Origin: CAYXDO01 sp964463485
GTDB lineage: Bacteria > Myxococcota > Kuafuiibacteriia > Kuafuiibacteriales > Kuafuiibacteriaceae
Assembly: GCA_964463485.1 (NCBI GenBank)
Contig: CAYXDO010000028.1
Coordinates: 1-64,000, forward strand
Direction of reading: 5' to 3'
DNA length: 64,000 bases
A program made the translations under genes and the position numbers. The notes beneath the pieces are model-generated. The model was not told the DNA's origin, made no database searches, and worked only from the letters and a program-made list of their open reading frames with translations. Position 1 is the stretch's first letter, and the number at the start of each line of letters is the position of its first letter. This document shows, piece after piece, positions 1 to 9,086 of this stretch.

Positions 1-1200
1 CCGGCAGGGGCAACGGGGTCGGAGCACGCGGAGAGAGTCGCGACGAGGGTCAGCGTTCCAAGGACGCCGGCGTCACCGGGCTGATCGTCGTGCCTTCGAG
101 GATTCGACTTGCTCCGATTCGCTGCGACCGCCCACATGCGGTGTGCACCGTAGCGTGTGCCCAACCTGGATGCAAGCCCTGTTGGGTTTTTCAGCCTCCG
201 TTAGGTCCGCATGCTCGAGCGCACGAGACCGTTCCCCTCACCGTCCCAGGGGCAAAATACAGTAGCCGGACGGCATGAGCACCAGGGCGGTGACATTTTG
301 GCCGCAACGCAACGCCCCCCGGAGAACCTCCCCGCGAAGACCTGATTGATGCGGCAAAAGGTCGCAGCTACAGGCAGGGGCGCGTTTGATGCCAGTCCGT
401 CTCCCGCTGCGGCGTGGGCGGCCCCAACATGTCGGGGAACTGGGCTTCACTCTCTGCGCCGAGGCTGGGGTCCATTCGGGAGACGCCCAGGGGTCCTGGT
501 CACTCAGTCGATGCCACGTCCACCTCCTGAGAGCCACTTTTGGATTTTCAGGAACGACTCTAGAAGCTGTCAGAACGGGTCAGAAAGCTTCATTCTCGTC
601 GACCCAAGCTTCATTCTCGTCGACCCAAGCTTCATTCTCGTCAACCCAAGCTTCATTCTCGTCGACCCAAGCTCCATTCTCGTCAACCCAAGCTCAATTC
701 TCGTCGACCCAAGCTTCATTCTCGTCGACCCAAGCTTCATTTTCGTCGACCCAAGCTTCATTCTCGTCGACCCGAGCTTCATTCTCGTCGACCCAAGCTT
801 CATTCTCGTCGACCCAAGCTTCATTCCCGTCGACCCAAGCTCCAAGCTCGACGCATTTCTGGTCGGCTAGGCCACCGCCGAACGCTCCGCCCAACCCGTC
901 GAGGGCATCGACAGCCGCGGACTCCCCCGACGCAAGCGTTCAGCCCTCAGCTTTCACTTGGTCAATCATTTCAACGATTTGTGCAGGTAAGGGCAGAACG
1001 AAGAAGGCACCGTAAGCGCTTGATTTTGCTGAGAGCTGACGGCCGATGACTGAACGCTGCCCCCGACTCCTTGCACCGCAATAGATCCAGCTTTCTGTCC
1101 AACGACAACAGGGCTTCGATCGACGCGATAAACGCGCTTGACCTCACTTTGAGGTTGAAGTCCTCGAGCTCGAGGACGGCCGCCGGTACACGGTCGCGCA
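1..1200. other. Stretch with no convincing gene
   Basis: No reading frame here resembles a protein family I know. Several overlapping frames stay open on both strands, mainly because of the 21-bp repeat at 589-840 and the high GC content. One plus frame (386-1015) would encode a 209-residue protein whose middle is a Ser-Thr-Gln-Ala-rich heptad repeat, but it has no recognisable domain and the opposite frames are equally open. The stretch lies downstream of the hydrogenase operon, which runs towards it on the minus strand. Confidence 0.5.
589..840. repeat. 21-bp tandem repeat, 12 copies
   Basis: Twelve head-to-tail 21-bp units occupy exactly 252 bp. Each contains TTCATTCTCGTC followed by GACCCAAGC, and the units differ by zero to a few bases (for example GTCAAC for GTCGAC, or CCATT for TCATT). 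Each unit contains a GTCGAC palindrome, and each junction usually forms AAGCTT. The unit length is a multiple of three, so four frames translate as heptads: SSTQASF and FILVDPS on plus, MKLGSTR and NEAWVDE on minus. Whether any is translated cannot be told from sequence alone. Confidence 0.95.
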
Positions 1201-2037
1201 CTACGACGTCGAAGCCGTTTGAGCTTCCGGCTTCGTCCGACGACTCTCGATTCGACCGATGGCGACGAGGAGGCCGAAGAGTATGGCCTCGGGCCGCGGC
1301 GGGCAGCCAGGGATGAAGACGTCGACAGGAAGGACTTCGCCGACCCCGCCTGCGCTCGCGTAGCTCGCGCCCACGATGCCTCCGGAGCACGCGCAGGCGC
1401 CGACGGCAACCACCAGCCGCGGATCGGGCATGGCTTCGTAGGTTCGCTTCACAGCCGCTTCGAGGTTCCGAGTCACCGGGCCGGTGACTACGATGCCGTC
1501 GGCGTGTCGAGGAGACGCCACGAAATCGATGCCGAGCCGCCGCACATCGTAAGTCGGATTCAACAGCGCGGTCAGCTCCCAATCACACGCGTTGCAAGAA
1601 CCCGTGTCGAGGTGCCGCAGGTGGAGAGAACGGCCGAGTACGCTCGTGATCCGCGCTCGAACGTGATCCGAGAGTTGATCCGTCGAAGCAGAGTCGGCGG
1701 CGCCAACTCGGTCGGCGCCATCTCTCGTGAGCTCGACCAGCAGGTCGCCGCGCTGTCGCGCCGCGAGCTCGAACTCACGACCGATCTGAATTGGGCCTTC
1801 GGCGGGGCTCTCACATCGGCCGCAGAAAATGCAACGGGCCAAGTCGATGGTCAGTCGGTCGTCGCTCTTGGTGATTGCGCCCGACGGGCAAACCGAGGCT
1901 TCGGGCAGGGCCGCCCAGGTCGCGCCGACGCGAAGCTCCGGGGCGCCCCGGAAGCCTTCGGGCGGCGCCCGGAGCTCGGCTGGGTAGCGCGTCGTCACGA
2001 CCCCGGTGCGCAGACTCTTCAATATCTTCGACAGCAT
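1201..2037 (-). CDS. hyfI: Group 4 [NiFe]-hydrogenase small subunit with fused ferredoxin domain (HyfI/HycG-like)
   Basis: Predicted electron-transferring small subunit of a membrane-bound hydrogenase, related to NuoB. It has 278 residues. The N-terminal 90 or so carry a ferredoxin-like stretch with one Cys set (ASVCPSG, then CIFCGRC). The NuoB-like domain follows with GSCNACDWE, GACACSGG and PGCPPRP, which supply the Cys ligands of the proximal [4Fe-4S] cluster. In E. coli the ferredoxin (HycF/HyfH) and small subunit (HycG/HyfI) are separate genes, so this looks like a fusion that has kept only one ferredoxin cluster. It is the last gene of the operon, 28 bp after the large subunit. NuoB of complex I is the alternative, but the neighbours are hydrogenase-4 type. 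Confidence 0.85.
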   Translation of the reverse strand: MLSKILKSLRTGVVTTRYPAELRAPPEGFRGAPELRVGATWAALPEASVCPSGAITKSDDRLTIDLARCIFCGRCESPAEGPIQIGREFELAARQRGDLLVELTRDGADRVGAADSASTDQLSDHVRARITSVLGRSLHLRHLDTGSCNACDWELTALLNPTYDVRRLGIDFVASPRHADGIVVTGPVTRNLEAAVKRTYEAMPDPRLVVAVGACACSGGIVGASYASAGGVGEVLPVDVFIPGCPPRPEAILFGLLVAIGRIESRRTKPEAQTASTS

Positions 2038-2065
2038 GGTGAGAACTCAGCGAGGATCGAGCGCT

Positions 2066-3760
2066 TCATCGATCGGTACATGAGTAGCAAAGCTCGAAGC
2101 TCTTGTTGACGAGTGGGAAGTCAGGGACGATCGCGGTCATCGCGGCGAGGGGCACGGCCGGCCAGTTCGCGTAGCTGGCCGATCGAACTCGCAACCGATC
2201 GACTCGACCGTCTCGGTCGGACCGTAGCCAATGGATGGTCGCGCCCCTCGGAGACTCGACGGACGACAAGCCAACGCGAAGCGGAGGCAGCGCCGCGGGC
2301 ACCGCGACCGCGAGCGGCCCGGGGGTGAGCTCGGCGAGCAGCACGCGAAGGAGTCGGATCGACTCATACGCCTCCGCCGCGCGGATCTCCAGGCGGGCTT
2401 CGACGTCGCCCTCCTTGCGCGTTTGGATGCGGGGCGGGCACCTGTCGAAGGCGCCGTGGGGATGGTCTCGGCGTGCGTCGCGATCGACGCCGCTCGCCCG
2501 CGCGGCCACGCCCGTGACGCCGAGATCGCGCGCCGCCTGCTCGGTGAGAATACCGGTCTCATCGAGCCGATCGACGATCGAAGGGTTCGACTCGATCTTG
2601 GCGATCAAATCAGCCAGCTCGTCGGAGGTCTCGCAGAGGAGCGCGTCGAGGCCCTGCGCGCGCGGCGCCGAGAGATCACGGCAGACTCCGCCTGGAACGA
2701 CGAGTCCCCGCAAGAAGCGATTGCCGGTGAGTCGCTCGTTCTCCGCCTGCAGCTTCTCCTTGATGCGGAGGCCCGCTGAGGTTCCGTAGTGGTAGCTCGC
2801 GCCTGCGCAGATGTTACCGATGTCGCCGACGTGGTTGTAGAGCCGCTCGAGCTCCAGCGCGATGCTGCGAAGGACGCGGGCCCGAGCCGGGATCTCGAGC
2901 TCCGCGATCTGCTCGACCGCCTCGGAGAAGGCGAGGCCATGCGAGACCGAGCACACGCCGCAGAGGCGCTCGGCGACATAAAAGGCGTCGATCGCCGACA
3001 GACCCTCGACGCGCTTCTCGAGCCCGCGGTGGGTATAGAAGAGTCGCGCTTCGAGGTGCAGCACGGTCTCGCCCACCGAGCTGAAGCGGAAGTGCCCGGG
3101 CTCGATGATGCCTGCGTGAATCGGACCTACCGGGACTTCGAACACGCCTTGTCCCTCGACGATCAAGTGCGGGATCTCGAGCGCCGGCTCGACCGGCGGC
3201 CTCGAGCGGGCGTCGAAGGACTTGCGCAGCGGGTAGAGGCCCTTGGGCCAGCCATCGTGGAGGATCAGCGGGTGCGGGTCAGGATGCCCGACCGCGACGA
3301 CGCCGAACATGTCCTGGGCCTCTCGCTCGTGCCACGCCGCCGAAGGAACGGCGGGCGTGATCGAGGGGAGCTCCGGCCGCTTCGGGTCGAGCGACACGAT
3401 CAGCGTGACGTAACGATCCTCGAGCGGACCGACCACCGGCGCCGGCGGCTCGAAGCTCGCCTCCCGAGGCGCCGGCGCGCGAACGGAGGCCTCCCGCGGC
3501 AACGGCGTACGTGTCGGGGGGTCCGGCCTGAAGGGCTCGAAGACGTAGAACAGCTTGAGGTCGCGATCGGGCCCCGCTTCCTCGTCGGTACCCACGACCG
3601 TCGCCAGCGACATCCCGAGCCTGTTCGTGAGCTCGACCGCGGCCGCTACGACGTCTTCGGATCGGTGAAGCCTGACCGACAGATCCATCGGTCGAGGGCT
3701 CCGATCGAGGCTGAGTCTGCCGGCGAGGACCGAAGACAGCGCGGACTCGACATCAGCCAA
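2066..3760 (-). CDS. hyfG: Group 4 [NiFe]-hydrogenase large subunit, NuoC-NuoD fusion (HyfG/HycE-like)
   Basis: Predicted catalytic subunit. The N-terminal NuoC-like domain (about 1-190) contains a Pro-rich insertion with PREAS repeats. The NuoD-like domain follows. The first Ni-Fe ligand pair is in ERLCGVCSVSHG and the second in the C-terminal CYSCTDR, so all four Cys ligands are present, unlike complex I NuoD. The protein stops directly after CTDR, the point after which HycE-type precursors are cut, so no endopeptidase step seems needed. I chose the TTG at 3760 because GGAG lies 7 bp upstream and it overlaps the end of the previous gene by 8 bp. The frame stays open further upstream, but that part is a shadow of the neighbour. 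Confidence 0.88.
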   Translation of the reverse strand: MADVESALSSVLAGRLSLDRSPRPMDLSVRLHRSEDVVAAAVELTNRLGMSLATVVGTDEEAGPDRDLKLFYVFEPFRPDPPTRTPLPREASVRAPAPREASFEPPAPVVGPLEDRYVTLIVSLDPKRPELPSITPAVPSAAWHEREAQDMFGVVAVGHPDPHPLILHDGWPKGLYPLRKSFDARSRPPVEPALEIPHLIVEGQGVFEVPVGPIHAGIIEPGHFRFSSVGETVLHLEARLFYTHRGLEKRVEGLSAIDAFYVAERLCGVCSVSHGLAFSEAVEQIAELEIPARARVLRSIALELERLYNHVGDIGNICAGASYHYGTSAGLRIKEKLQAENERLTGNRFLRGLVVPGGVCRDLSAPRAQGLDALLCETSDELADLIAKIESNPSIVDRLDETGILTEQAARDLGVTGVAARASGVDRDARRDHPHGAFDRCPPRIQTRKEGDVEARLEIRAAEAYESIRLLRVLLAELTPGPLAVAVPAALPPLRVGLSSVESPRGATIHWLRSDRDGRVDRLRVRSASYANWPAVPLAAMTAIVPDFPLVNKSFELCYSCTDR

Positions 3761-5222
3761 GGATGATCTCCGTCGCTCGCTCGAGGAGACGATGAAGGTC
3801 GGGTGGAATGAAGAGTCCGAGCATGACCATGACGAGCGCCAAGAGCAGCATGCCCACGACCGGAGCCTTCGAGGTCCGCGAGTGATACTCGCGAGGCTCC
3901 GGAACGCCGAAGGCCATGCCGCCGGCATGGTGAATCAAGCCTGCGAAGATGATCACGACCATCAACAAGAACACGCCGACCACGATCCCGTGACCACTCG
4001 CGATCCCGGCTTGCACGACCAACAGCTCACTCACGAAGATCGAAAACGGCGGCACACCGGCGAGCGAGAAGGCGCCGAGGAGCAGCAAGACACCAACCGT
4101 CGGCGCCAGACGAAGCAGACCGCGGATCGATTCCATCGTCCGGCTTTGGTAGCGCCCGATGACGTCGCCCGCCACGAAGAAGACCAACGCCTTCGTGACG
4201 CCGTGGTTGATCACGTGCAGGAGCGCGCCATAGGTGCCGATGGTACCGCCGAAGCCGAGCCCCAACGCGACGATACCTACGTGCTCGACCGAGTGGTAGC
4301 CGAGCAGCCGCTTCAGATCATTCTGGGCCAGAATGAAGGGCGTGGCGAAGACGACCGACAGCAGGCCGAAGATCAACAAGAGATCGCCGCTCACCTCTGG
4401 GCCGCAAGCTCCGCGAGCGATCGTATGAAAGCGAATGATTCCGAAGAGCGCGCACTTGATCAGCACCCCCGAGAGAAGCGCAGAGACCGGCGACGGCGCC
4501 TGGCTGTGCGCGTCCGGCAGCCACATGTGCGTCGGCGCGAGCCCGGCCTTGGTGCCGTAGCCGACCACCACGAAGATGAAGCCCATGCGCACGATGCCCG
4601 GGTCGAGACGATCGGCCATCCCCGCCACCGCTGACCAGCTCATCGCGTCGATCGAAGCGCCGCCCTGAGCGTGCGTTGCCGCGGCATAGATCAGCACCGT
4701 CCCGAAGAGTCCGAAGGAAATGCCGATGGTCGTGACGATGATATACTTCCACGCGGCCTCGAGCGCGAGGCGATTGCCGTGAAATCCGACGAGGAGCGCC
4801 GACATGATCGTGGTGCCCTCCATCGCGATCCACAACACGCCCAAGTTGTCGGCGAGGACCGTACACAACATGGTGCCGATGAAGCCGTGAACGAGCGCGT
4901 AGTAGTAGCGGAGATGGGCTTCGTGCATTGCTCCTTCGGCGAGCTCTTCTTTCATCCACCCGACCGTGTAGATCGAGGTGGAGAGCGCGAGCAGCGAGAT
5001 CAGGAGCAGGAAGATCGCGGTGAGCGCGTCGGCTCTGAGGACGCCCGCGGAGAGCACGCCCGTGCGCAGCACCTCCTTGGCGATCAGACACGACAAGATC
5101 GCCACGGCGAGGGAACCCAACACGTCGAGCGCGGCCAGCAGCTTGGGCGCGCGGACGAGCAACATCACGACGGCGGTCATGAGCGAGGTGCAAGGCAACA
5201 ACCAAGGAAGGTGCTCTGCCAT
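3753..5222 (-). CDS. hyfF: Hydrogenase-4 proton-pumping-type membrane subunit (HyfF-like, NuoN/MrpD family)
   Basis: A 489-residue, very hydrophobic protein with about 14 predicted membrane helices. It belongs to the NuoL/M/N and Mrp antiporter family. Conserved features include MEGTTIMSALLVGFHG, the motif around GTKAGLAPTHMWLPDAHS and the downstream LLGYHSVEHVG. In group 4 hydrogenases these subunits sit in the cytoplasmic membrane and are thought to couple electron transfer to ion translocation. It lies between hyfE (5-bp gap) and hyfG (8-bp overlap). The length fits HyfF of about 500 residues. Confidence 0.85.
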   Translation of the reverse strand: MAEHLPWLLPCTSLMTAVVMLLVRAPKLLAALDVLGSLAVAILSCLIAKEVLRTGVLSAGVLRADALTAIFLLLISLLALSTSIYTVGWMKEELAEGAMHEAHLRYYYALVHGFIGTMLCTVLADNLGVLWIAMEGTTIMSALLVGFHGNRLALEAAWKYIIVTTIGISFGLFGTVLIYAAATHAQGGASIDAMSWSAVAGMADRLDPGIVRMGFIFVVVGYGTKAGLAPTHMWLPDAHSQAPSPVSALLSGVLIKCALFGIIRFHTIARGACGPEVSGDLLLIFGLLSVVFATPFILAQNDLKRLLGYHSVEHVGIVALGLGFGGTIGTYGALLHVINHGVTKALVFFVAGDVIGRYQSRTMESIRGLLRLAPTVGVLLLLGAFSLAGVPPFSIFVSELLVVQAGIASGHGIVVGVFLLMVVIIFAGLIHHAGGMAFGVPEPREYHSRTSKAPVVGMLLLALVMVMLGLFIPPDLHRLLERATEIILG

Positions 5223-5227
5223 ACGCG

Positions 5228-5884
5228 CTAGCCTCGGAGTTGGTCGAGATCTGCGATGTCGGTGTCGATGTTCGACCGCACCCGCAGCACGATGATCCCC
5301 ATGACGAGCGCGAGCAGAATGACGTCGAGGATGATGCCGATCTCGATGATCAGCGGCATGCCTTCACTGACGGCCATGGCGGTGAAAAAGATCCCGTTCT
5401 CCGAGGCGAAGAGCCCGACCATCTGCGTGAGCGCCTTGCGACGCGACATCATCACGAGCACGCCGAGCAAAGTCAGCGCGATGCCTACGGGGAGCGCGTT
5501 GCCGGTGATCGCTCCGCGTACGCTGCCGAGCTGGGCGCTCAAATGAAACGCGAGCACGACGACGGCGCCGGCGATGGCGAGCGTCAACGCGATGGGAATC
5601 ACAGACTCGATCTCGCGCTTCACCGCGAGCTTGTGCATGACCCAGATCAGGAGCCACGGAAGTGCGATGGCCTTGATGAGGAGCGTGATGCCGGCGATCA
5701 CCCAGAGATCGACGTTGCCGGTGGCCGCGCCGAGAACCGCGCCCGCCAAGGCAATGAACACGGACTGCGCGGCGACCGCGAAGATGGCTCGTGTGAGCTG
5801 ACCCGCGGCGAGGATCAAGATGGTCGTGAACAGGAGCAGAGCTCCGAGGTCGTCGATCAGGCGCGAGGCGAGGTCTGGGCTCAT
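5228..5884 (-). CDS. hyfE: Hydrogenase-4 small membrane subunit (HyfE-like)
   Basis: A 218-residue membrane protein with about 6-7 hydrophobic segments, matching the size of E. coli HyfE (about 216). The ATG at 5884 overlaps the hyfC stop by 4 bp (ATGA). Its C-terminal part (SENGIFFTAMAVSEGMP and the following IGIILDVILLALVMGIIVLR) resembles the NuoK-like region of HyfE. An upstream extension of the open frame overlaps hyfC entirely and is a shadow. It is expected to bridge the antiporter-like subunits to the HyfC core in the membrane arm. Confidence 0.82.
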   Translation of the reverse strand: MSPDLASRLIDDLGALLLFTTILILAAGQLTRAIFAVAAQSVFIALAGAVLGAATGNVDLWVIAGITLLIKAIALPWLLIWVMHKLAVKREIESVIPIALTLAIAGAVVVLAFHLSAQLGSVRGAITGNALPVGIALTLLGVLVMMSRRKALTQMVGLFASENGIFFTAMAVSEGMPLIIEIGIILDVILLALVMGIIVLRVRSNIDTDIADLDQLRG

Positions 5885-6828
5885 AGGATCCTCAAGGCCA
5901 GCGCGGTGAACGCGGAGACGAAGCCGATCTCGAGGAATTGAGGCACGCGGAAGAATCGGAGCTTGGCATAGCTGCTCTCCACCAAGGCGAGGTACAGCAC
6001 GAGCACCAGCACTTTGGCGGCGTAGGCGCCCAGCGCGATCGCGAGGGCCACGGGGGTGGCGCGTTCGGCGAGGCCCACTGGCGCAAAAAGCGCCGCGACG
6101 AGAGAGATCGCGATGAGCTGTTTGGTGTACGTCGCGAGGATCATCGACGCGAGCCCCGGCCCCGAGTGCTCCAGCAGCATCCCCTCGTGAAGCATCGTGA
6201 GCTCGAGATGTGTGTCCGGATTGTCGACGGGGATCCGACCGGTCTCTGCGAGCAGCAACACGAGCATCGCGAAGAGCGCGAGCAGATCGGAGGCGCGCCA
6301 CGACAGCGGCGCGAGCTCGGCGCGGCGCGCGACGAGATCGGAGAGGTCGGTGGTGCCCGACGCCAGCGCGACCGAGAACACGACCAGCATGAGCACGGGC
6401 TCGACGAGCGTCCCGATGGTCATCTCGCGCGAGGCGCCCATCCCGCCGAACGCTCCGCCCGCGTCGAGGGCGCCGATCGCGGTGAGGAAGCGAGCCAGAG
6501 AGAGGAGCGCCAAGAGGAGGATCGCATCCCCAAGCGGCAGAGAACCGCGAGGGGGCGCCCACACCACGGGCACGAGCGCGGCGGCAGCCAGCGTCGAGGC
6601 CATGACGAGCACAGGGATGGCCGCGAACAGGCCGCTCGCGCTGTCGGACCGGACCGTGCCCTTGTGAAGGAGCTTCCAGAGATCGCGATAGGGCTGGAAC
6701 AGATCGGCGCCTGCGCGGCACTGGAGCTTGGCCTTCAACTTCTGGATCAGACCGTTGACGAAGGGAGCCACGGCCACGATCAGCAGCATCTCGAGCAGGC
6801 TCGGTACGATGCGATGAAACGGGTCCAC
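5881..6828 (-). CDS. hyfC: Hydrogenase-4 membrane anchor subunit (HyfC/HycD-like, NuoH family)
   Basis: A 315-residue membrane protein of the NuoH/HycD family. It has about eight hydrophobic segments and the family landmarks KLKAKLQCRAGADLFQPYRD near the N terminus and ETGRIPVDNPDTHLELTM in the middle. This subunit docks the hydrophilic [NiFe] module onto the membrane arm. The start is a GTG at 6828, one base after the hyfB stop (TGA, 6830-6832), and the gene overlaps hyfE by 4 bp, so translation of the three genes is probably coupled. Confidence 0.88.
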   Translation of the reverse strand: MDPFHRIVPSLLEMLLIVAVAPFVNGLIQKLKAKLQCRAGADLFQPYRDLWKLLHKGTVRSDSASGLFAAIPVLVMASTLAAAALVPVVWAPPRGSLPLGDAILLLALLSLARFLTAIGALDAGGAFGGMGASREMTIGTLVEPVLMLVVFSVALASGTTDLSDLVARRAELAPLSWRASDLLALFAMLVLLLAETGRIPVDNPDTHLELTMLHEGMLLEHSGPGLASMILATYTKQLIAISLVAALFAPVGLAERATPVALAIALGAYAAKVLVLVLYLALVESSYAKLRFFRVPQFLEIGFVSAFTALALRIL

Positions 6829-6829
6829 G

Positions 6830-8902
6830 TCAGTCGCTCCCGAAGACCAGCAGCGTGACCAGCAAGGTCACGAGCACGAAGCCGATGTAGCTGTGGATCC
6901 GTCCCGTGCTCCGCGCTCGGATCGCCTGCGAGAAGCCGGCGATCGCGTCCTGGCCTTTCCGATAGATCGCGAGCTCCGCGAGGTCGATCACCTCACCCTC
7001 GAAGCGGATGCGCTTGACGCTGTAAGGGTTGGGGCCGGTCTCGCGAAGGATCTGGCGCCGGGGTCGGTACAACGTCGCGAAGATCAAACGCAGGGGCTTG
7101 GCAAAGGCCGTCGCCGTATAGTCGAAGCGGCTCGTCGGAGTGACGCCGCAGGTCCACGTGGGCTCCTTGCGGCTCTTTTCCAAGCGCGGCCAAAACACCA
7201 GGGCGGCGGCCAGGCCGGCCAGCGTGAGTAGGAGCGCCGCGACCAAGGTCGTCGAGATCGAGGTCGCGGGCAGGCCCGACGAAGGCACGCTGAGCACGAG
7301 CGGCCCTTGCGCCGTGATCAGCGCGCTCGCCGAAGATCCGAGGAGCGTCGAAGTCGGCGAATCGAGGAGCACGAGCGCGTAGCCTGGAAACAACCCGATC
7401 GCCGCCGTCACGATCGCCATGAGCAGCATGGCGAAGGTCATCATGGGAGTGCCTTCGGCGACGTGCTCGGCGGCCTCGGAGCGCGGCCGGCCGAGGAACG
7501 TGACCCCGAAGGCCTTGACGAAGCAGGCGCCGGCGAGCCCGCTGGTGAGTGCGAGCATCGAAGCGGTGACGACCGACAGCAGGCCCGAGGCTCCGCCCAT
7601 TCTCGCGCCTCCGAGCACGAGGGTCTGAAACGTCAGCCACTCGCTGACCAGGCCGGACAGCGGCGGCAACGCGGAGATCGCCACGGCGCCGACCAGGAAC
7701 AAGCTCGCCGTCCATGGCATTCGCTTTGCGAGCCCCCCGAGCCGCTCCATGTCGGTCGTGTGCGCTCGCGCGAGCACGACGCCCGTTCCGAAGAAGAGGA
7801 GCGCCTTGAAGGCCGCGTGCGCCGCCGTATGAATCAACGCGGCGGCCAGCGCCACCGTCGCAAGCGGCTCGAGCTTCCCGCCCCAGTCTTTGAGCAACAT
7901 GGCCGCGCCGATGCCGATCAAGATGATGCCGACGTTCTCCACGCTCGAGAACGCGAGGAGCCGCTTCAGATCCTGCTGCTGAAGCGCGTACAGCACGCCG
8001 ACGAGCGCGGAGATCGTCCCGAGCAAGACGGTGGTCCAGCCCCACGAAGCCGGCAGAGGACCGGTCGGCGCCAACAAATCGAAGGCGAAGCGCAAGATGC
8101 CGTAGAGGGCGACCTTGAGCATCACGCCCGACATCAACGCGGACACGTGGCTCGGAGCCGCTGGATGCGCGTACGGCAACCAAACGTGCAACGGAACGAC
8201 GCCCGCCTTCGCCGCGAAGCCAAAGAAGCCCAAGAAGAACACGAGCGACCGGAGGTCGCCGTCGAACGCGCTCGTCGCGGCTCGGATCGCCGCGAACTCG
8301 AAGCTGCCCACCCGGTCCGTCAGCGTCAGAAAAGCGCCCAACAACAACGCGGTCCCGGCGTGGGCCATCACCATGTACAACAAGCCAGCGTGCGCGCTCT
8401 CGGGCTTGGCGGACTCCGAGACGACGAGCGCATAGCTCGCCAACGTCATGCCCTCCCAAAGCAACAGGAAGCTCAACGCATCGCCCGCGCAGACCAAGAA
8501 CGACATCGACGCCGCGAACGTGTTGAAGCCGAGCACGTGAATCGCCGCCGCGCCCGGTGTGCTCTCGTGGGCTGCAAGATACGAAGGCCCGAAGATCGAC
8601 GCCGCGGTCGTGACTCCCGAGATGACCATCAAGAAGAAGGCACCCAAACCATCGACGACGAGCGACATCGAAGCGAAGGGGAAGAGGCTCGGGAGCTCGA
8701 CTCGGATCGGCAACGGCGTGGCGCCGACGAGCGCCGAAACTGCGACGACCAAACCCACGACGCTCCCAGCGAGCGCCCCAAGATGTCCAAGCGCGACCGC
8801 TTTGCGCTGCGAGGCGGGAACGAGCAGGCAGGCAAGAGCCCCAGCGCCGTAACACGCCGCTTGGACCCCTAGGCCAGCCGCGCCGTTCACTTCACACCCC
8901 AC
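6830..8902 (-). CDS. hyfB: Hydrogenase-4 antiporter-like subunit (HyfB/HycC-like, NuoL family)
   Basis: First gene of the operon. It encodes 690 residues (E. coli HyfB about 672), almost entirely membrane segments. NuoL/MrpA-family motifs are visible: LLLWEGMTLASYALV, AAKAGVVPLHVWLPYAHPAAPS and LLAFSSVENVGIILIGIG. The C-terminal region (TWTCGVTPTSRFDYTATAFAKPL) is typical of the hydrogenase-4 branch. The start is a GTG at 8902; a second GTG 12 bases downstream is also possible. About 180 bp of non-coding sequence upstream should hold the operon promoter, but I see no clear sigma-54 or sigma-70 element. Confidence 0.86.
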   Translation of the reverse strand: MGCEVNGAAGLGVQAACYGAGALACLLVPASQRKAVALGHLGALAGSVVGLVVAVSALVGATPLPIRVELPSLFPFASMSLVVDGLGAFFLMVISGVTTAASIFGPSYLAAHESTPGAAAIHVLGFNTFAASMSFLVCAGDALSFLLLWEGMTLASYALVVSESAKPESAHAGLLYMVMAHAGTALLLGAFLTLTDRVGSFEFAAIRAATSAFDGDLRSLVFFLGFFGFAAKAGVVPLHVWLPYAHPAAPSHVSALMSGVMLKVALYGILRFAFDLLAPTGPLPASWGWTTVLLGTISALVGVLYALQQQDLKRLLAFSSVENVGIILIGIGAAMLLKDWGGKLEPLATVALAAALIHTAAHAAFKALLFFGTGVVLARAHTTDMERLGGLAKRMPWTASLFLVGAVAISALPPLSGLVSEWLTFQTLVLGGARMGGASGLLSVVTASMLALTSGLAGACFVKAFGVTFLGRPRSEAAEHVAEGTPMMTFAMLLMAIVTAAIGLFPGYALVLLDSPTSTLLGSSASALITAQGPLVLSVPSSGLPATSISTTLVAALLLTLAGLAAALVFWPRLEKSRKEPTWTCGVTPTSRFDYTATAFAKPLRLIFATLYRPRRQILRETGPNPYSVKRIRFEGEVIDLAELAIYRKGQDAIAGFSQAIRARSTGRIHSYIGFVLVTLLVTLLVFGSD

Positions 8903-9086
8903 GCATCGCCGCCAAGCTTGCGAGCTTGTCAGCAGCGCATGGGTCGCTCATGCCGATCTCGATCCTCCCGCCGGATCTCCGAGTCAAAGGGCAATCGCGC
9001 TTGAATACCCTCGACTCTTCGGGGCTGCTCGAGAGGCGGAAACCGGGTCCGAGGAGTCAGGCGGCACAAGCTCGTCCAAGCCGAGG

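Noticed and set aside
7307..8872. A long plus-strand frame (521 residues) opposite hyfB
   Set aside because: Very rich in Arg, Glu and Gln with no domain; the minus strand encodes an obvious membrane subunit. Shadow frame.
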